From contig OW285191.1 in assembly GCA_935421135.1 (NCBI GenBank), forward strand, positions 17,872,700 to 17,936,699: a stretch of DNA of 64,000 nt. The letters are read 5' to 3'. Every line of letters starts with the position of its first letter. Position 1 is the stretch's first letter. Position numbers and translations under genes: made by a program. The notes beneath the pieces are model-generated. The model was given only the letters and a program-made list of their open reading frames with translations, searched no databases and was not told where the DNA came from. The DNA comes from Bugulina stolonifera. Taxonomy: Eukaryota; Bryozoa; Gymnolaemata; Cheilostomatida; Bugulidae. Positions 52,401-64,000 of this stretch are shown here, one piece after another.

Positions 52401-52520
52401 AGGAGGGAGCTATAAGACTCTCTGTGATTGGAGAAGGAGGTAACTTACTGCATTGAGATCTAGTAGATCATTGAGTTCTGTTATATTGGTTACATCACGC
52501 TCTGTGGAGGGTGCCTGCAT
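34435..52520 (-). CDS. TCF4/TCF12-like: E-protein, class I bHLH transcription factor (TCF3/TCF4/TCF12, daughterless type)
   Basis: E proteins bind E-box DNA as homodimers or as partners of tissue-specific bHLH factors. Seventeen coding exons in transcript order: 52449-52520, 51856-51925, 50563-50600, 50006-50155, 49127-49163, 48783-48805, 47479-47547, 45857-45929, 44725-44885, 44054-44117, 43192-43259, 42492-42671, 39042-39206, 37318-37351, 36297-36438, 35488-35723 and 34435-34646 (about 597 aa). The N terminus carries [10 protein letters not shown] (residues 15-24), matching the AD1 motif. [18 protein letters not shown] near 290 matches the conserved DHLDEAIHVLRSH segment. The bHLH (about 465-522) reads [40 protein letters not shown] and ends [10 protein letters not shown]. 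The basic motif that follows it in bilaterian E proteins is absent; a Ser/Gln/Pro tail replaces it. Start of exon 39042-39206 is one of three in-frame acceptors; exon 47479-47547 may be an alternative first exon. Confidence 0.93.
38090..38286. mobile_element. Short insertion flanked by a 9-bp direct repeat
   Basis: AAGTTGTAA at 38090-38098 recurs at 38278-38286. The intervening 179 bases are GC-richer than the surrounding intron and include TGTCACCCGTGACA, an inverted repeat. This pattern fits a small transposon insertion with a target-site duplication; no family is recognised. Confidence 0.4.
43718..44035. mobile_element. MITE flanked by TTAA
   Basis: Left end TTAA then AGGCTCGGCTACAC; right end GTGTGCCGGAGCC then TTAA. 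The ends are imperfect inverted repeats and both abut TTAA, the target duplication of piggyBac-type elements. About 310 bp, no open frame, inside an intron of the E-protein gene. Confidence 0.55.
44430..44695. mobile_element. Foldback element built from TTCGAA motifs
   Basis: The left side has repeated units of the type GACAGTTCGAAA and GGACATTTCGAAA; the right side has the same units inverted (TTTTTCGAACTGTC, TTTCGAAATGTCC). An AT-rich palindromic run of TTAATTAA lies between. A single related unit, CTGTCTTTTTCGAACAGTC, occurs alone at about 44151. Confidence 0.6.
46304..46324 (+). repeat. Poly-C tract
   Basis: About 21 consecutive C residues in an E-protein intron. Long mononucleotide runs of this kind are prone to sequencing length error. 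Confidence 0.9.
46823..47269 (-). other. Unexplained 148-codon open frame in an E-protein intron
   Basis: An ATG-initiated open frame of 148 codons in AT-rich intronic DNA, on the same strand as the host gene. The peptide has hydrophobic segments (near 85-95, [14 protein letters not shown]) and cysteines near 33-38. It shows no donor or acceptor in phase with neighbouring exons and no domain I recognise. The opposite strand is also open for 79 codons here. It may be a retained transposon piece or chance; I do not assign a gene. Confidence 0.25.
47540..47660. repeat. Degenerate TAGTAG/ACTAGTA-rich tandem repeat
   Basis: Two diverged units of about 55 bases containing AGTAGTATCAGTAT and GTACTAATACTAG directly upstream (transcript sense) of the E-protein exon at 47479-47547. 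Confidence 0.7.
52340..52437 (+). repeat. 34-bp tandem repeat in E-protein intron 1
   Basis: Nearly three units of about 34 bp with the core CTCTGTGATTGGAGGAGGGA and GCTATAAGACT, ending about 12 bases before the first coding exon boundary. CCAAT-type ATTGG occurs once per unit. Confidence 0.85.
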
Positions 52521-53204
52521 TGCTCTCTTCTTCCACTTTGATACGTTGTTATCTGATTAATCTTCAGAGATCAATGAACCAGTGTCTCTCTTATTCTTAC
52601 TCACAGCTACAACAAAGTAGTGTTCCGTTATTATAATATACATGTAGTCACGGAAATGGAACCATGTAGGCCTATATTATAGGATACAGTTCAGAGCATT
52701 CTTCTGACTATGTCAAGGTCAATTTGACAAGTGCGACAATGTCTTTATTAACCGCAATTGTATTGTAACACTATTAAGGCCTATACATGCCAACAAGTAT
52801 GTAGGCCTACATGTTATAATATTATTGTATGAATGGTGCTTTACATTTATTTCTATATTATCAGATTTGTTAGGAAAAATATGCAAATAATTGCCTTATT
52901 TTGCCACCTTTATATAAATTGACAAATTAAATTCATAACAATAAAGGTGTCAACAGGCATACTTTTCCAATGTATGTATAGCCCTACATATAAACATGTA
53001 TATTATATGCATAGCAGTGAGCAGCAGCAATGCTGACTCTATTCACAGGGCTGCGAGATCAAACAAGGTTTGTCAAATGATTCAGAAATTAGCATAATCT
53101 GGCTGCTCTAAATTCAATTTATTCCAAACTCAAGATCAAAGTAAGACTGTATGCAAGTTAATTTCTACACTAGGATTGATTAGATATCATCAAATCTCTA
53201 TAAT

Positions 53205-53330
53205 TACACAATATAACTGTACTATACCAGGAGGGGGCGGAGAATAGGGCTATCTATAATTGCACAATATACACTGTAACTCTACTATACAGGGGGGGGG
53301 GGGGGGGGAAGCAGAGAATAGAGCTAAAAT
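53205..53330 (+). repeat. Diverged duplication containing a G18 tract
   Basis: A unit of about 65 bases (ATTACACAATATA...TGTACTATAC, then a G-rich stretch, then AGAATAG-GGCT) occurs twice. In the first copy the G-rich part is AGGGGGCGG; in the second it has expanded to about 18 G residues. Confidence 0.7.
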
Positions 53331-55035
53331 ATTTTCAGGTCTACCTGAGTATTGATCAGTGACTGGAGTGGTAAGAAGTCAGGCACTGGTACTAATCAGT
53401 GGTGTAGTAATAGTATAAAATAGAAGGGGTACTAGACAGTGGTGTAGTAATAGTATAAAATAGGAGGGGTACTGAACTGTTGTGTAGCACTGAGAAAGAG
53501 ATATGGGTGTGTTGCTGGAATTTTTAGACATATATTGAATTTGCAATGGCCTCTATGAAATACTATAATCTTCCAACACCAAAGTTCTTATTTCTATAAT
53601 TACAGGATAGCAGCAAGTAGATACGTGAACATAAGATGTGGGCAGTAGCATTAGAGTTTGTAAGATCTAAGATGATGGAGCACAGTCCACTACCTATTGC
53701 GTCAATCAAGGCTGCTAGTGTAGATTACAGAAATAGAACGGAAGAATAACTGATTATCTAATCTACACCCAAGTTCCAACTTCTAGCCTGTGGGACCTTC
53801 TATTTTATTTGTTATTCTCAGTATCTAGGCTATTAAAGAGATATGGCTGCATTACCTCACTTTAGCTAGTTGTGTAGAGACAGGGTGGTAGGGGTCTGAA
53901 TTGGCTATTGAAAAATGGTAGAATAACTTATAGGCCGACACTCTGGTATTGAGCTACCGCTAGGTTATTGTCACCTCTAGACTACACCTAGTATAGCTCT
54001 AGTGTACTAGTAGCACTGCACAGTTACAGCAAAGATATGTAGGCATATGAGCATTTCTCATGATATCAACTACCCCCTGACTGTATCAAGGCAACAACGA
54101 TGCTGTGATTGTACCCAGCCTTATTGTTTGTAAGTTAATTTGTTCCATACGGAGTCACCCACAGAGCCTAAGTATTCATACATAGCATATTATTTCAAAA
54201 GTTGACTTGTACTCAGAACTTAAACATGCACCCACAGATTCCGAGGGGTGCTCACCTAGTAAGCCTGTAGCATAAAAAAGAGACCTAGGCTAGCACTCTA
54301 TACAGCAGAGCATCGATCTAAAGGGCTGTTGGTTAGCTGACAATGTATCCCTATACCCAGTAGTTGAAGGGATGCATACATGGAGCTAGAGGTCGAGGTA
54401 TGGAATGCTGGGTCATCGTCAAAATTTACTGCCGAGAATCTCTGAGGACAGTTAGAAATAAGTATTGATAGACTACTAGGCAAATAACAACTAGTGCTCT
54501 TTGGTGCAAGAGTTTAGACTAAGAAAATAATGTGCACCTAAGTATGTTTATAAAACACCATTAGTTGAAATAAAAATGACAATATTATTATTCAACTCTC
54601 AATAGATGTGCTAGAGCTAGTATACAAAATAGCCTCTAACTGGACAATCCACGCGACCATGTTGGATAACGTATATATACATGCATATGATATCTACTTG
54701 TACAGTGTATGTAATGTACGATACAGTCCTGTTATCATAAGCCAAGTGCCACACTCCTCAAACACACTAGAGATAATGGAATATTATAACGCTGGTTATC
54801 TTCTCTCATCCAAACACTCACCTATATTTATTCAGCAGAGATATCTAATCATACTGCTATTAGATAGATAATAAACTATGCTTTCTACCATCATAGGTGT
54901 TTGGTGGGTTGTTTATTTATACATTACCTGTATATACATGCATTAGTGTTACCTGCGAAGACGTACTGCATCATTATATTCTGATATACATGTACATGTA
55001 CTAAGTTTACTCAATGTACATAGTTAACTTCATAG

Positions 55036-55070
55036 AGCTAAAATAAAATTTTTGAAATTTTATTTTAGCT
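55036..55070. repeat. Perfect inverted repeat (16-bp arms, 3-base loop)
   Basis: AGCTAAAATAAAATTT is followed by TTG and its exact reverse complement. It could form a stable hairpin, and lies in a gene-free region. Both strands contain an AATAAA-like core, so it could also act as a bidirectional end signal; that is speculation. Confidence 0.85.
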
Positions 55071-58000
55071 TATTAGTGGAATTAATTTTAACAATTAAAA
55101 GCAAATATATCTATCCCTTTACTAACTCACAGTATACCCAAGTGTTGATAATTGATAGTATAATTATACGTCATGTACGGTGCATGTACAATTACTTGTA
55201 GGCCTACATGCAGACTGCTATACTGTTTTGAATGTTAAAAATGAAATTATATAATATTATTACTTTACATCTACTTCAGAATTTCTAATAGACTGTAGAG
55301 ATCTGTGATCTGACAAAGAACAATTAGGATTGTATAATGGACCACACTTAAAGACTATAACAATAAATAATAATACAATATTATACAACGTTAATGTATA
55401 TAGAGTGATTATCTTGATGTATTAGTAGCCGGCAGCAGCTTGCCTTGATGACTATTTATCTATCTCTCTGTGTATTTACTACCCTCACAATAGCTATGTT
55501 GTAGATATATATCATCTATTATAGGCTTACAGACATCTTCCTTCATATCATATATAAAATTATATCATATATACACATAAGTATATCACATAATATACAG
55601 GATAGTTATGCTATACGTATATAAATGTGACATCAGACGTTCACTGTTAAATACAGCCATTAGAAATTTCTATAATTTTATAGCCTCCCAGGAAAGTTGC
55701 TACTGTATTATAAGAATTAACTGGCATATTCCTTATGATAGACCAGCTGTTGGCTATAGAATAATATGTTACATGTTACATAGGCTAACCGACAGTGTTT
55801 AAGAAATTAATAAATTTTAAAAAGAAAATAATGGTTTAATTACAAAATTAAATAATTATTACATTTTTTAAAAAAATCTTATAACTACAAATATAAAGCA
55901 TAACTAATAATATTGCATTCCAGTATTTTTAATAATACGTAAATTTAATTACTATTTCATTATTTTAGTGGAAATCTCTACTAATATTATTCTTATCCTA
56001 ATAAGCTCGGAACTTACTACACTTTACTCTCAAAGCTGCATTGCTGACTGAGGTGCTGGAAATGCTAGAGTCACAAGTATTGTTATTTGTTGAGCTACTC
56101 CCTGGCTACATGCCATAACAGTGTTACATCATGCTACATAATAGAAGCACAAAGGGAACTACGTGTATGTATCTACAGTTTTATCTTGAGCTGTGATATG
56201 CTAGCTATAAAACTGGAAGAGAAGCAGGCAGGCGTCAGCCACGAGTCACTTACAAAGCTTTTGTGAGTTAAGAGGATTGAATCTTTTGTGTTTTATCTAC
56301 TATTACTTGATTCTAATCTACAAAACCAAACAAGAGGCTCGGGTTAAGAATGAGTTAAATAGGCAGGCTTCAGCCTTCAACACCCCTCAACAAAATCTAA
56401 TTATTTGCCTTCAGCCATAATTTCAAATTCTCTCACCGTTTTATATGCTTCATTCATTTCCACAATAACTTTTCTGCTTATATCAAAATTAAACATTAAA
56501 CTGCTAATATACAGCCAAATTACCCCACATGATGTAACTAATTTATAATGGATGTGTTTAAATGCATACAGTGAATGTACATTGTAGGCCCGTGTTGTAA
56601 TATATATGTACATGTAATTATTATTACTAAAATAGTGAGTACCAACAGCATAGAGCGACCATCTTCATTTTTTCCAATGAAAGTTTTTTTAGTCATAGAA
56701 TTTCCTGATGATTGTAATACAGCACACTGAAAGAAATAATAATGCACCAAAATTGCAATTTTGCTATTAATGGTAAATTTAGTTTAGTAATTTAATGAAA
56801 TATAAACCTACTCCTTGATTTCCTGGAGAGCAGAGAGAGTGAAATTCAATGCTGCCAGTTCACTGCATCCTGCTGGTTTTACACTCTCCTTATTAACTCT
56901 AATTTGTTAACGGTACTCTAACTGAATTTAACTATTTCAATTCTTAGCTAAATATCTTTCATTTAATAGTTGGCATGGTCAATAGACTAATTTTTAAAAG
57001 GCCTATCTGTTACAGTTTTGGACCTTTCATTCAACTGCCACAACACCACACTGGAGTACTAGTAGACCCTATGACTGTAGGCTGGGGCTGTTTCCAAAGA
57101 GTGCAGTCATACCTCTATCAATATGTTACTCTCTAATCAATTTTGAATCATTTCTACCACAAGATAATGCCATAACTGTACCATATCCAGTTTTAGTATT
57201 ACATGGACAACGCTATACTTAAACCCAACTGTTAAACCTTAAATATCTCCCTTGTAACTTAGGGCATTGACAAAATGGAAATGTTTGCGCAAATCTAGAA
57301 TGTTCATTCCTACAACTACTTGTCAAGGTAGACAACAAAGGTTATAGTGCCAGATTCAATGTAATAGTACAAGTACAATAGATATATGCTGTATATACTA
57401 TAGAGTAATTACAGTACACAGGGTGATTATAAAGTTTACAGCTACCACTCTATTCTGGTAACAAAGAAAAGGAGAATAATGCTAATATTTCTAATAACTA
57501 ATTCCTACTATTATAATTCTAAGCCAACTGTAAGCTTTCTGATACAAATCTATGATAACAAGCTTTCAATAAGGCACAGAATTTGCCTATCTAGTAAGGA
57601 ATCGTTAGTTAAGTATAATTTACAGAATACGTAAGCTAGTGGTTGCTAGTTAATAATTCTAAACAAGATTAGTTTGGTACATACATATGAATATCTCAAG
57701 CACTGCTTACCACCAAAACTGTTGAGAAATTGGATACTACTGCATACAGACAATAAACTCTGCTACTCATACAGCCTACCTCTTATCAGAGATCCATAGC
57801 AAAGGTTACACGTTTCAAATATCTTAAAACTTGAAGTCAATTTGGGAGGTGGAGAAGGCAGATGTTTTCAATGAAGCGTGCAGGTTATAATGTGCTGATA
57901 TTTTGGTAATTAAAGCTTAGATTTGGCTATTTGCTATGCATGGGTAAACAGAATTAGCATACAGGTTAGTGGTAAACAAATACATACTTGGATAGGTCTA

Positions 58001-61000
58001 ATAGAATACCAATACTCCCCACACCAAAACTTCAAACAAACTTAGCTAAGAGCTGCACAGTCCATTTATTATAAAATTAATAAATTATCACATACGTGAG
58101 ACATTGAGGTTTCTTTATCCAGTAGTTGATAATAGTATTAGTTCCAACCTTGGACACTCAGTCTAGACTGTCATCTACATGTATATTATGATATTAGGCT
58201 TTTGAAATGCTAGTTACACCACTGAGTAGAACTACATGTAATTAATGCTACACGTACCACTACTATTATATGGTTATCAATATTTTGTTCTAATAAGAAA
58301 TCCTCTTTCAAAGTTTTAGATTGGTAGACATTCACAGCTCTAACCTACATGTACATAAACAAACGTTTAATTGAAACAGTAATTATTTATAACGAATATA
58401 ACCTTAATATTGTCAACACTGTTCACTAAATAAATGGCTAGGACTACCTATTCAAAATCGGAATTTAAATTCCTCATAACTTCCAATTAAAGGCTATCAA
58501 TCTTCTTATTAAGTGTGTACCCTGGTTTATTAGTCTAATAAATAAAACTAGTTGATGGAATTACCTTTAATATTATTTGCAATTATCCAATTAATGCCAT
58601 GATAGCATTTAAAATTAATATATTATACACAAACCATAAGGTGTAGCTAGAAAGTAATAGTTGTAAGAAAGCCCAAGATCCATGTGATAACAATAGACTA
58701 AATTACAAAATTAGAAATGTTTTGAATTTACCTGCATATCTCTGTCACAAAGATGTCATTCTTATCCTGACAAGGAGGAACAGGTAGATGCAGGTGAGTG
58801 CAAGGTTTTTTCAGCTAGGATTAGCACAGTACCTTATCTCCAGTGAGCAAACACTCTCTACTTGCACAGTTTCCTTTATAATTTAAACTAATAATCTTCA
58901 ATCAGACCAGTCTTTGTTACAGCAATATAGCCAGTATTCCAAACAAATAGTAATGGATATATTATTAAGATACCCTATGACACCACCCCATAAAACTACT
59001 TGGTCAATATTTTCAGAACTAAGGTTACTCCCTTTATTTACTGTCCTCCTAATTTTAGCCAATAGCAAAGCCTAAACTATTTTCCTACTACAAATCCTTT
59101 ATTAATACTACAAAGATTTAACATGTGATCCCATGCTAAGCTTCAGCATGAAATCAGCTGGAGATACACAGCTTTGTTGACATTGTTTAATAAGAACAAA
59201 AAGCATGGGAATTCCTTGATGTTGACGTTAGGTCTCTGGCTCCATAGTAGAGTAGTAGTACCAGGGTGCTTGATACTTTTAGTAGCCCGACTGACCACCT
59301 GACTGCTTGACTAATAATGAAATAATTAATGTTTAGTTTTCTCTACGGAATAAGTTTTGCTTATAGATTTTAGTTTTTTTGCAAAACCACCCTAATAACA
59401 CCACCATCACAATATTTTACTTCATTCTAATTCTATGCAGGGATTATTGATAATTCTAACTGGCAATATTGCCAATTTATTACCAATATCACGTGTCTTA
59501 AAGCTTGGTCTAAGCTCAAACTAATTTTTGCCTTGAACTAATCAAGGACCAGTAACAAAGCGCCAGCTACTACGATTAAGAAGTTATCTTCTCTCTAAAA
59601 GTTCTTCAATTATATTACATTTTAAGAGTTGTTCTCTCTATTATTAATTCTCACAGTATTCTATTATCCAGAACAAACACCGTGGAAAATATAATACATA
59701 CATATATACCTCGCAATATTAGTTATGAGAATGACTCTTTTGTTATATTTATCCCGGTCTAGCTGAAGCCACTATGTTTCTATCTTTAGCAATTCAAGCA
59801 ATCCATTTTATGGACTTCCGATATACAATTTCTCGCCAATTCTTTATCGGTGAAAGAAGTTTCATTTTGGTTATCAACTTTCGGTTCCTTTTTATGTTTT
59901 TCTTTACAGGGAGAGTTTGGCCAAAGGGTTGCGTGTTGACCAATGCAAAATAAAAATATATCATGGATGCAGTAGGGTAATGGTCAAAGTTATCAGGCAT
60001 ACATATATAATGATATGATAAATCATAATCATATTCATATTGTATTCGCGTTCTTTACTTTACTTAACTTTACTAATACTTATGTTATACCTCTCCCTCC
60101 TTGCTTATATTTGCTATAATCAAGGATCCTTACTATAATAGTTATTAAACAAAACGGTTATCTTAATTACTACGCAGTATGTTATTATTTTATGATTATA
60201 GTTATGTACCTATTATTCTTATTGGGTATTTGCGTATTGTAAATTCTGAATTTAAATTGTTATTGAATTCAGAATTGCATGCTGTTTTTTGTTTGCTATA
60301 GAATTAGCCTAATAATATTGTAGTCATAGATGATAATAATTGCTATTATATATATTATTTGATATTTACATTATTTATTTGTTAATAACTGTAATTGTAA
60401 AATAACAATTGTTATGCCTAATTTTAATTTAAAGCGCACCAAATTGAAGTACCAGGTAATACTTCTACCTCCTATCTCTTACTTTTGAAGTTTTTCTCTT
60501 TGAGGGTCTCTTTTAGATCTTGGAGGATGATGGCAATACAAGTTGTTATGCCTTCTATATATCGAATATGTTATCTCAAGCTGTAATCCTAATATCAATA
60601 TGAAAAAGAATTGAATTAGTTAAGGCGGTGCAAATGCACATCACAAAGTTTACAGGACCGGAACAGGCCAATGAGTCAGAAGAGTGTTTGCTTGTTGCCC
60701 CTCGCAGAAGGAAGGAAGGCGTGGCAGGTTGACCTTCTCATGAAGGTATTCTCCATTGGGGATGTTCATTCTGTGCCCAGTGCAAAGCAGCCTAACAGCA
60801 TATACCTAATTTAAACTGCATTCCAGCCTAAAAGTCAGCGAATAACCTTTAGCACAACTCATGACTCCAAATTGTTCTGCAATAATCAAAGGCCGGAATT
60901 TTGACCCACTATGGCACCACAGCTGCCGAGAGACATTAGATAGGTGGTGCTGACTGTAAGGCCAATAATCTATATGCTATAGAACATCACCTAAATACGT

Positions 61001-61269
61001 AGTGTTAACTAGTGTAACAAAAATCACACTAAAGTAGCAAAGTTAGGCCCATGCTACCAGGTTTTCTCCTAATATTGAACACAATTCCCACTCCCTACTC
61101 AGATTTTGCTGCTCCGTTACTATGTGTGTATATATCGTGATAATAAATGTTGAACTTAGTAGTATATGGAACCCTGGGTCATCGTGAGAATAACTACATG
61201 TAATCTTATTTGATTTTTTAATACTAAATCCAAAGTGCATTTATTAGCCTATTAATGATATTATATAGT

Positions 61270-63920
61270 ATGGAGTCAGAGGAGCTGATATGCCGAGGTA
61301 TGACTGAGCTGGTCCAATCACATGGGTCTCATATCAAGTAAGTAATACTAGATTTATATCAAGCAGCATTTACATGTGTATGAGTCTCGACTCCCCACCG
61401 AAATCTCACTGGTTTGAATATTGTGATGTCTCATAACTAATTACAAGCAACTCAAAAGTTATTTTAGTCAACTCCTTATAGTGCCTTTGATTTGGGCTGA
61501 ACCTGCAATGTTTTACAGTGTTCCATTATGTAATAGTACTATTCGGTTATGCAGCAAACCCTTGCAGTAGATTGCAACATTTGACGTAAGGTACACAGTA
61601 GGTACAGAAATATGCAGGACCTTGACGTTCTCTCTGATTATTCTATAATTTCCTAAATCTTATTAGGCCACTGTTATGGCTCATATATTTGTATTTTTAT
61701 CATAAACCGACGAGGTAATACCCTGTTGTGTCAACTAATATTCTGTCAACAGATTTTACTCAACCCTTTGGATTGACCCGTTAGCTTCTGAGATCTCTAA
61801 GATGGCTTCTATTTCTAAGCTGAAATAGTTACTAGATTATTGTAATGATGTATGATCGCGTGTCACCCCAGTGCTATGAATAATGTGCTGTATATACAGC
61901 ATGTGTTTCATCCATTGTACAGGCTGCCATGAATATGTATACTGTGTACTGTAAAGGGGCGAGCGTTTACAGTTATGATATGTGTTGTAGCATGTTAGAA
62001 GTAGATGAAGTTGTCTTCTCTTATATTGCTGGAATCCTCACAGAATCCTTAGATGATGTAGACATGGAAGAGTTTATAGCAATCATGGATGCATATGTAC
62101 CAGGCTTTGCTCTAATTCCACAGTGAGTACTTCACAGTCAAAGTTGTGAATGCATGTACTAGCTGTTGTATTAACATGTTTAGATAACCAAATATGTTTT
62201 TATCAATCACCCATTTTTTTCTCGTCTACCTGAAGAGCGGATGTTGTACAGTTTCTCAATAAACTGGCAGCTGATATGAACTCTGAAACTCCACAAAACA
62301 ACACAATCCAGCCGCCTCCTTCTGACAAGGATTCCTCCGCAGACGTGAAGCCTAGACGGAGAACTAGAAGAAATAGGCTGAAGTCCGAGTCCGGAGGCAC
62401 TATCCAGTCTACTTCTCAAGTAAGGTTGCTAATGCGACGGCTCATCTATTGCCCCCATCCCATTGCGTACTACACAAGTCATGATGCTACAATGTACTTA
62501 TTCTTAGTCATTGACAATGCATTAGCAGAAACTCTACATAAAACAGAATTGCAAGTTTCGCACTCTTTAAGTTCACAGAGTCACATATAATTGTCTTTTA
62601 TAGGTTGTCTTTCCTCCTACGTCTTTGTCTGTACTTGCAAGAGAACATTGTTGTTATACTGTACCATATACATTTAGGTCGGGGATAGCTGTACGGCAGC
62701 TACAACCAGAAGTATTCAACAACGTACCTTCTCAGAAAGCAGCTCTGTTAGTGAATATGATTGGCCTTTCTTAGCAGATCATGCTAATAGGCCCCGCCTA
62801 GATTCAGGATGCGGCAGTCTTGGTGTAGACAATCCACATTTTGTAAGTGAATTAAGTCAATCGCTTTCCGAGTGTATCAATGACCTCTCCATTAAACAAA
62901 GTGCAACTTTTAATGATGATACTGTTGAGGTCAAGGTTGAATTCCCTACCAAAGCCACTTCCATGACTGCTAGCTCAGAAGTCATAGTGGACAGGACTGA
63001 TGACATTGAGGGACACGAGGCAGCAGTCGGTGCAGAGGGAGAAGATGATGAGACGGTATCACCATGTGATGAATACGCTCAAGCTATTAGACAACTTGTA
63101 GAAATTTTTCCAGATAATAGTAAAGCAGTCATTGAAAACAGTCTGCAAAACAATGGCAATGATTTAGAGCGAACAGTTTCGTGTTTATTGGCTGGTGATC
63201 TAGTTCCAACTCAAGTACTTCCTTCAAATCGTAAGCACAAGCCCACTAAGGGTAGCAATATAACTGTGGACTTGACTGCCACTCACACGAGCAGAAAGAA
63301 GAGAGCTTCAGGTCGATCTCGAAGGAAATCCAACAGCCAGAGTAATGATGACCATCCTGGAGAGGAAGAGCAACTCCAAAAGCTGTCTTCAGCTGAAATG
63401 AAAGCTCTGATAGTTGACAAGTAAGTCTATGATATCAATACAGTGGCTGATGGCTCAGTAGGTCTGTAATAGGCCTATACATACACATCATCTCTGACAT
63501 GTATGGTCGTATATCTGTTCAAGTTGTCATACATTGTACAGTACATACACATCTAATAGTGTATAGCTTATGACAAGTTGGGAGTTGTCTTATTCCACCA
63601 TCTGGTTAACACTGAGCAGACAAATCCAAAATTAATTGATATTTTCATCAATTTGCATGTTTTAGCCTAACACAATGCCTATATTATTAGCACATACATA
63701 CATCATACTGTAGTTGTATATAGACAAGTTATCAGCACCATTTAGTGCTCAGTCCTTAAGCACTAGAATGTATCTGGTATCTCTCCTAAGACACAAGTAG
63801 TTTATGTATATCACAACTATATAAGAACATAATGCCACTGATGTCACTTCCTGTTGCAGATACTCGTATTATCCAACTGATGCTGACGCTAAGACGTACA
63901 TTCCTAAACTACAGTCGAGT
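61270..63920 (+). CDS. CUEDC2: CUE domain-containing protein 2 (3' end beyond window)
   Basis: CUEDC2 binds ubiquitin through its CUE domain; in mammals it is linked to NF-kB signalling, steroid-receptor turnover and anaphase control. Visible coding exons: 61270-61337, 61991-62122, 62236-62419, 62678-63420 and 63860-63920, about 396 residues so far, ending at a GTAAGT donor. The N-terminal block VDEVVFSYIAGILTE and MDAYVPGFALIPQ is collinear with CUEDC2. The CUE domain (about residues 259-302) shows AIRQLVEIFPDNSKAVIENS and the closing leucine pair SCLLAGD. The following ALIVDKYSYYPTDADAKTYI matches the conserved C-terminal block. The long Ser/Thr/acidic linker (about 129-258) and the basic stretch KPRRRTRRNRLK near 110 are larger than in vertebrates. 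Acceptor of exon 2 is uncertain: AG sites at 61972, 61990 and 61999 are all in frame. Confidence 0.9.
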
Positions 63921-64000
63921 GTAAGTCAGCACTAGATTTACATAATGTTCAGCCATAAACCAAACTGTAATAAATGTAGTTTTTTATGTATAATTATTTC

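Larger units (their letters stand above)
52521..61269. other. Long spacer between the E-protein and CUEDC2 genes
   Basis: About 8.7 kb in which I can support no gene. Both flanking genes start from this spacer, so it should contain their promoters and 5' UTR exons, none of which I could fix. It holds a duplicated block with a G tract (53205-53330), a two-unit repeat of about 45 bases (53395-53480) and a perfect 16-bp hairpin at 55036-55070. Open frames at 54298-54871, 55608-55802, 56401-56750 and 59794-60000 are short and unrecognised. Confidence 0.55.

Overview
This is animal nuclear DNA: AT-rich, intron-dense and non-operonic. I could read six protein-coding genes exon by exon across canonical GT/AG junctions, with reading phase conserved at every join. 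Gene content (Numb, cyclin K, SF3B2, an E-protein bHLH factor, CUEDC2 and a tandem pair of MFS transporters) is metazoan. The proteins are divergent outside their domain cores. The E protein lacks the C-terminal basic motif of bilaterian E proteins, and introns are numerous and mostly short. I infer an early-branching animal, most likely a sponge, but the sequence alone does not prove this.

Layout. 46-1707 (-): 5' half of a Numb orthologue, cut by the window start. 1708-3614: AT-rich head-to-head spacer. 3615-6767 (+): complete cyclin K, 9 coding exons, 448 aa; a 20-bp minisatellite lies just after its stop. 7293-15659 (-): complete SF3B2 (U2 snRNP SF3b subunit), 21 coding exons, 1129 aa, convergent with cyclin K and enlarged by a 9-residue repeat tract. 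15660-18117: spacer with a G-rich MITE-like element. 18118-24410 and 26160-33631 (+): two intact 11-exon copies of an SLC18B1-like MFS transporter (450 and 435 aa), with the upstream region duplicated too. Most young repeats in the window (minisatellites, LTR-like pieces, tRNA-like SINEs, a nested foldback element) sit in and around this duplication. 34435-52520 (-): complete E-protein (TCF3/4/12, daughterless class), 17 coding exons, about 597 aa, with AD1 at the N terminus and bHLH at the C terminus. 52521-61269: long spacer in which I recognise no gene. 61270-63920 (+): 5' part of CUEDC2, cut by the window end.

The genes do not form one pathway. Cyclin K (CDK12/13 partner, Pol II elongation) and SF3B2 (branch-site recognition) both act in mRNA production and are convergent neighbours, probably by chance. 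Numb and the E protein are cell-fate regulators in bilaterians.

I found no prokaryotic-type system, CRISPR array or viral gene set. The most unusual signals are small duplications that copy exon ends and 5' splice sites in three introns; a 27-bp intronic minisatellite with a 378-bp higher-order period, shared by both transporter copies; a near-identical exon 3 tract between those copies that suggests gene conversion; a nested foldback element; and a coding minisatellite that enlarges SF3B2.
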